10,707 nucleotides of DNA, from contig CAJTSR010000007.1 in the NCBI GenBank assembly GCA_910579035.1, positions 1-10,707 on the forward strand, read 5' to 3'. Within the stretch, counting starts at the first letter, position 1, and the number at the start of each line of letters is the position of its first letter. Position numbers and translations under genes: made by a program. This stretch comes from an uncultured Muribaculaceae bacterium (GTDB lineage: Bacteria; Bacteroidota; Bacteroidia; Bacteroidales; Muribaculaceae). The notes under the pieces are model-generated. The model was not told the DNA's origin. It made no database searches and saw nothing but the letters and a program-made list of their open reading frames with translations. This document shows positions 6,929 to 10,707 of this stretch, one piece after another.

Positions 6929-7804
6929 TCAGAATGTGCAGGTAAAGGCGAAGCCGAAAGAGCCGTTGCCGGCTGTGGGCATAAGCGAGGAGGTGACACC
7001 CCGGTTGCGTGCCAGATGGAGCTTGCGCGCGGGATTGCCGGCGAAAAGCCCCACCACTTCGTTTACGGGGTCGATAAGGAATGCCACAATGTTGCCGATA
7101 ACCGGCGAGCCGAACAGGCGGTAGTCGTGTGCGACGATATTGCGTTTAAGCTTATAGAAAAGTTCGCCGATAGCGCTTCCTACGAGAGGCGTCACGAATA
7201 TGTCCTGTATCGACGGGCGTTCCATGCAGGCCTCAATGCCAAATTCCCAGCCGATGGTAGATATGCACGCGGAGTACAGCAGGCTCTGGTAGAAGTTGAA
7301 ACCGCAGGAGCGTGCCGCCATAAAGTAAGCCGCGCCGGCATAGGGGTGCAGCACATAGTTGAAAATCGGGTTGTCGTGGTCCCATTCCGGCCCTCGCTTG
7401 AAAACATTCTTGAACCATCTTTTGAGTGGCGGTGTCTGTTGCAGCGATGCGCGGTTCCATGAAGTGGCGTCTTCGGGCAGGCATTCGAGCACGAGCAGAG
7501 TGCCCACGTATGCGCCGCATAGCACGGCGGTGTTGGTCCATAGTCTTTTCCAGTGGTATGAGTGCCCGCGCATGGAGTAGGGCAGTTCGTAGATAGACGG
7601 CGCGATGCCTTTCGACATCATAGGGCGCAGACTCGCCATAAAAGATGTGTCGGGCGTGGCGTCTTCGAGGCGAGGTGCATATGTGCCTATCGTGGCCGGC
7701 CCTGACTCGAGCACGGTCATTCTGCCGGGCCTTTCGGAGGCGTGGCAGATTGCCGATACAGAGATAAACAGTGCTGTTAATATGCTTTTGGTGATGAAAC
7801 GCAT
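6929..7804 (-). CDS. DUF3943-family envelope protein
   Basis: This family has no known function. The 291-residue protein starts with a signal peptide (about 1-22, MRFITKSILTALFISVSAIC then HASE). A hydrophobic stretch at about 91-108 could be a membrane segment. The conserved DUF3943 core has DNPIFNYVLHPYAGAAYF (144-161), GFNFYQSLLYSACISTIGWE (168-187) and CMERPSIQDIFVTPLVGSAIGE (193-214). The protein ends in GSFGFAFTCTF, an alternating strand with a terminal Phe, which resembles the C-terminal signal of outer-membrane proteins, so an outer-membrane location is plausible. It is transcribed convergently with the esterase and divergently from the barrel protein. Its own Bacteroidetes-type promoter lies about 75-105 bp upstream. 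The family call rests on the recognised motif pattern; the location is inference. Confidence 0.85.
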   Translation of the reverse strand: MRFITKSILTALFISVSAICHASERPGRMTVLESGPATIGTYAPRLEDATPDTSFMASLRPMMSKGIAPSIYELPYSMRGHSYHWKRLWTNTAVLCGAYVGTLLVLECLPEDATSWNRASLQQTPPLKRWFKNVFKRGPEWDHDNPIFNYVLHPYAGAAYFMAARSCGFNFYQSLLYSACISTIGWEFGIEACMERPSIQDIFVTPLVGSAIGELFYKLKRNIVAHDYRLFGSPVIGNIVAFLIDPVNEVVGLFAGNPARKLHLARNRGVTSSLMPTAGNGSFGFAFTCTF

Positions 7805-7870
7805 CGGATTGTAGAAATTATGAGGGTGATGTTATCTCAGGAACTGTTCTTCAGCATAGGAGATTTTACC

Positions 7871-7890
7871 CGGGTTGCAAATATAACCCG
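7871..7890. promoter_or_regulatory. Inverted repeat overlapping the -7 box of the DUF3943 promoter
   Basis: CGGGTT (7871-7876) and AACCCG (7885-7890) are perfect inverted arms separated by 8 bp, a 20-bp dyad. It covers the whole -7 element and the predicted transcription start of the minus-strand gene. A repressor bound here would block that promoter, so it is a candidate operator. It could equally form a short hairpin at the start of the RNA or be chance. Confidence 0.4.
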
Positions 7891-7908
7891 CCTGTACGGT
7901 ATTAACAA
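7878..7908 (-). promoter_or_regulatory. Promoter of the DUF3943 gene, minus strand
   Basis: Read on the minus strand, TTG (7908-7906) is followed after 20 bp by TATATTTG (7885-7878), a full match to the -7 consensus TAnnTTTG. Transcription would begin near 7872, giving a leader of about 68 nt before the ATG at 7804. Nothing else matching the consensus was seen between the two divergent genes on this strand. Confidence 0.65.
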
Positions 7909-8029
7909 TCGAGAGTCCTTTTTGGTGGAGTTATCGGACAGTTTTGTCGACCGGTTGCCCTCTAAAATGTCTATTCGTCGATAAATCACGCGGCTATTTC
8001 TATGAAAGAAGCCCTTGTGTAGAGGCCCT

Positions 8030-8061
8030 GTTGGCATAGCGGGGCATAATGGTTAATTTTG
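8030..8061 (+). promoter_or_regulatory. Candidate promoter of the outer-membrane barrel gene
   Basis: GTTG (8030-8033) followed after 20 bp by TAATTTTG (8054-8061) fits the Bacteroidetes -33/-7 consensus, with one mismatch in the -33 box. The -7 box ends only 4 bp before the ATG at 8066, so transcription would start at or within a couple of bases of the start codon. Either the mRNA is nearly leaderless or this match is accidental and the true promoter lies further upstream, where I saw no better match. Confidence 0.45.
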
Positions 8062-8065
8062 TAAC

Positions 8066-10707
8066 ATGAAACCAATAGGATTTAGATATTTCTTTTTGAT
8101 TGCTGCCATGGCGCTGATGGGGACACTCACGGCGCCGGCAGCTGTGTTGCGAGGCAGCATAGTGGACGCTGCCACAGGCGAGGGACTGATACAGGCTTCT
8201 CTGAGAGTGCTCGCCGCCAAAGATTCAGCCGTGGTGAAGGCTGCCGTAACCAATGCTCAGGGACGTTTCAGCGTCGACGTCAAGCCCGGCAAGTATATAA
8301 TCGAGGCATCGTATGTGGGATATGCCACCCAGACCCGCCAGTTCAATATGGGCGATGCCGCGCGCACCATCAAGCCCTTTGCACTTGCCGAAAGCGCCAT
8401 AGCCTTGAAGGAAGCCACTGTCACAGGCATACGCACCCCGATGAAGGTGATGGAAGACACCGTGGAGTTCGCCGCCGAATCGTACAAAACGCAGCCCAAC
8501 GCCGTGGTCGAAGACCTGCTTAAGCGTCTTCCCGGCGTGGAGGTGAGCAGCGACGGCAAGATTACGGCCAACGGACAGGAAATAAGCAAGATACTTGTTG
8601 ACGGCAAAGAGTTTTTCAGCGACGACCCCACGGTGGCCTCGCGAAACCTGCCTGTAAACATCGTCGAGAAGTTGCAGGTGGTGAACCGCAAGAGCGACCT
8701 TGCCCGAATGACCGGCGTTGACGACGGCGAGGAGGAAACCGTGATAAACCTCACGGTGAAGAAAGGCATGCACAACGGCTGGTTCGGCAATGCCGAGGCC
8801 GGATATGGCACAGACGACAGATATAAGGCCAACTTCACCGTAAACCGTTTTTGGAACGGCAACCAGATTACCTTCCTCGGCTCTGCCAACAATGTCAACG
8901 AGCCGGGCTTTGCCGATGGAGCAAGCGGGCGTTTCCGTCGCTTCGGAGGTACCAACGGCATTACTTCGGCCCAGTCGTTCGGTATGAACTTCAATGTGGG
9001 CAAGGAAGAGATTTTCCGTGTCGGGGGCGACCTTATGTATTCGCATACCGACCGTGACACCCGCTCGCACTCTGACCGCCAATATCTTTTCGAGGATTCG
9101 ACATCGCGCACCGTGAGCGATAAATATGCCCGCGACAAGGGTCATAACTTCCGCGCCGACTTCCGTGTGCAGTGGAATCCCGACTCGTTCAATACCTTCG
9201 AGTTCCGCCCCAACATATCGCTCAATTATAACCGCTCGGCGAGTCTGGACTCGTCGGCGACATTCGCCGGCGACCCGCGAGGGTCGGAAGTGACACGAAG
9301 CATCAATACCGGCCTGTCGAAAGGCAACTCCTTTGAATTCGGAGGCCGCCTGATATACAACCACAAATTCCGCTCCAAGCCGGGGCGCTCCCTGTCGCTG
9401 TTCGTCAACTACCGTATGAGCAATGTCCGGGAACGTGAAAATTCCTATTCGTGGAATAAATTCTTTCTCCTTAACGACTCCATCGACCTTTACGACCAGT
9501 ATGCCGACAACCATACGTGGAGCAACAGCATTAGCAGCCGCCTGAGCTGGACGGAGCCTCTCGGCGACGCCTCGAAGGGCAACTTCCTTACGTTCGCATA
9601 TTCGTTCAACTACCGGTGGAACAATGCCGACAAGCTTACCTACGACCACCCCGTGGAGTTCCCCGACGGCTGGGAGGGCGACCCCGTGATAAGCGAGGAG
9701 CTTATATTCAACCCCGAGCTGTCAAACCGTTTCCGCAACGACTATATGAGTCAGGACATACGTCTGGGCTACCGCCATGTGTCGAAAGCGACACAGCTGA
9801 ACGTCGGTTTGTCGCTTGTGCCCCAGATGTCGCGCTCGCTCAACCTTATCGACCACGCCAAGGACGTTCCGCAACGCAATGTGCTCAATTTGGCGCCCTT
9901 CCTGCGCTACCGTGTGAAAATGAGCAAATCGCGCAGTATGACCCTTGACTATAACGGCCGCACCTCGCAGCCCTCTATGACCCAGTTGCAGCCCGTGGCC
10001 GACCGTTCCGATCCTCTGCGCGTGGTGATAGGTAATCCGAACCTCAAACCGACGTTCAGCCACAATGCACGACTGCGTTTTCAGGACTTCAACCAGGAGG
10101 CCCAGCGCTCTGTAATGGCCATGGTCGATGCCCAGTTCCAGCAGAACTCGATTATCTCCAAAACCTCGTTTGACCCCGAAACTGGCGGCCAGACCACCAC
10201 ATACGAGAACGTCAACGGTGTGTGGAATATCCGAGGTATGAACATGGTGTCGTTCCCGCTCCGAAACAAGGCTTTCACCTTCAACAACCATCTGTTCCTG
10301 TCGTACTCCAACAGCATAGGATACACCAACGCCCAGCGCAACCGTGTGGGTACGTTTATGGTAGGCGAGAGCCTCGGCTTCGCGTGGCGTCCCGACAATC
10401 TCGAACTGGAGCTGCGCCCGCGCTACAACTACCAGACCGTGAGCAACTCGATGCAGAAAGGCGCCAACCGCAACGTGCACTCCTATGGCGGCTCGTTCTA
10501 TGCCACCTACACCACGCCGATCGGTTTTGTGCTCAGCTCCGACCTCAACTACTCGGCCACGTCGGGCTATTCGCAGGGCTACGACACCCGCACATGGATG
10601 TGGAACGCCTCGCTGTCCTACCAGTTCCTTCGCGGACGCAATGCGGCAGTGTCGCTCAAGGCATACGACTTGCTCGGACAGCGCTCGAGTGTTCGCCGCA
10701 GTGTCAC
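8066..10707 (+). CDS. Outer-membrane beta-barrel protein, TonB-receptor-like (OMP_b-brl_3 type), 3' end outside window
   Basis: The frame stays open from 8066 to the window edge, giving 880 complete residues and no stop. Residues 1-26 form a signal peptide (MKPIGFRYFFLIAAMALMGT, then LTAPAA). Residues about 28-105 are a carboxypeptidase-regulatory-like beta-sandwich (LRGSIVDAATGEGLIQASL, GRFSV, YVGYAT). Residues about 137-232 are a plug-like domain (VVEDLLKRLPGVEV 147-160, ILVDGKEFFSDDP 176-188). The rest alternates polar and aromatic residues as in barrel strands. The last visible part (SLKAYDLLGQRSSVRRSV) resembles the family's penultimate strands, so probably only some 40-60 residues are missing. 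The start is firm: an in-frame TAA lies at 8054-8056 and no other ATG intervenes. No SusD-like gene is next to it in the window, so a classical SusCD pair is not supported. The transported substrate, if any, is unknown. It is transcribed divergently from the DUF3943 gene. Confidence 0.92.
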   Translation, partial: MKPIGFRYFFLIAAMALMGTLTAPAAVLRGSIVDAATGEGLIQASLRVLAAKDSAVVKAAVTNAQGRFSVDVKPGKYIIEASYVGYATQTRQFNMGDAARTIKPFALAESAIALKEATVTGIRTPMKVMEDTVEFAAESYKTQPNAVVEDLLKRLPGVEVSSDGKITANGQEISKILVDGKEFFSDDPTVASRNLPVNIVEKLQVVNRKSDLARMTGVDDGEEETVINLTVKKGMHNGWFGNAEAGYGTDDRYKANFTVNRFWNGNQITFLGSANNVNEPGFADGASGRFRRFGGTNGITSAQSFGMNFNVGKEEIFRVGGDLMYSHTDRDTRSHSDRQYLFEDSTSRTVSDKYARDKGHNFRADFRVQWNPDSFNTFEFRPNISLNYNRSASLDSSATFAGDPRGSEVTRSINTGLSKGNSFEFGGRLIYNHKFRSKPGRSLSLFVNYRMSNVRERENSYSWNKFFLLNDSIDLYDQYADNHTWSNSISSRLSWTEPLGDASKGNFLTFAYSFNYRWNNADKLTYDHPVEFPDGWEGDPVISEELIFNPELSNRFRNDYMSQDIRLGYRHVSKATQLNVGLSLVPQMSRSLNLIDHAKDVPQRNVLNLAPFLRYRVKMSKSRSMTLDYNGRTSQPSMTQLQPVADRSDPLRVVIGNPNLKPTFSHNARLRFQDFNQEAQRSVMAMVDAQFQQNSIISKTSFDPETGGQTTTYENVNGVWNIRGMNMVSFPLRNKAFTFNNHLFLSYSNSIGYTNAQRNRVGTFMVGESLGFAWRPDNLELELRPRYNYQTVSNSMQKGANRNVHSYGGSFYATYTTPIGFVLSSDLNYSATSGYSQGYDTRTWMWNASLSYQFLRGRNAAVSLKAYDLLGQRSSVRRSV

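Noticed and set aside
7837..8037. A 66-codon minus-strand frame filling the divergent intergenic region.
   Set aside because: It overlaps the better-supported promoter elements of the DUF3943 gene and has no recognisable motif or start context.
8225..9649. A 474-codon open frame on the minus strand opposite the barrel gene.
   Set aside because: It lies wholly antisense to a well-supported barrel gene with clear family motifs. Its translation shows no recognisable domain, and long antisense frames are common opposite GC-rich coding sequence.
8066..10707. Treating the barrel protein as a SusC of a polysaccharide utilisation locus.
   Set aside because: No SusD-like gene, glycoside hydrolase or sensor lies next to it in the window, and its plug and barrel pattern fits the smaller outer-membrane beta-barrel family better. 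Sequence beyond the window could change this.

Overview
This looks like chromosomal DNA from a fairly GC-rich member of the Bacteroidales, most like the Muribaculaceae. The reasons are: a Bacteroidetes-type 5S rRNA; three intergenic matches to the Bacteroidetes sigma-factor consensus (TTTG, 19-21 bp, TAnnTTTG); start codons mostly without Shine-Dalgarno sequences; a BspA-like leucine-rich-repeat protein with a sorting-domain-like C-terminus; a DUF3943 protein; and a large outer-membrane barrel with a carboxypeptidase-regulatory-like N-terminus. The family assignment is inference from these traits, not from a database search.

Layout: (1) 37-183, a 5S rRNA gene with a strong intrinsic terminator, presumably the end of an rRNA operon. 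(2) 184-403, a C-rich spacer with five perfect copies of an 8-bp tandem repeat and a 14-bp palindrome, ending in an AT-rich promoter. (3) 404-1810, a secreted BspA-like LRR protein with T-ending codon preference unlike its neighbours. (4) 1824-5286, a tightly packed same-strand cluster, trmB - mrp - aroQ - GT4 glycosyltransferase, with junctions of +1 nt, -1 nt and -11 nt. (5) 5318-6844, an exported type B carboxylesterase with an intact catalytic triad, followed by a hairpin between convergent genes. (6) 6929-7804 on the minus strand, a DUF3943 envelope protein. (7) 7805-8065, a divergent promoter region. (8) 8066 to the window end, an outer-membrane beta-barrel protein of about 880 visible residues, cut off close to its C-terminus.

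The genes do not form one obvious pathway. The trmB-mrp-aroQ part is housekeeping (tRNA m7G46 methylation, Fe-S cluster carrier, shikimate pathway), with a glycosyltransferase translationally coupled behind it. The LRR protein, esterase, DUF3943 protein and barrel are all envelope or exported proteins. I found no CRISPR array, phage, transposase, toxin-antitoxin or defence module, and no convincing undescribed multi-gene system. The points most worth a second look are the two divergent promoters (one predicting a nearly leaderless mRNA for the barrel gene, the other carrying a dyad over its -7 box), the repeat-rich spacer after the rRNA operon, and the compositionally distinct LRR gene.
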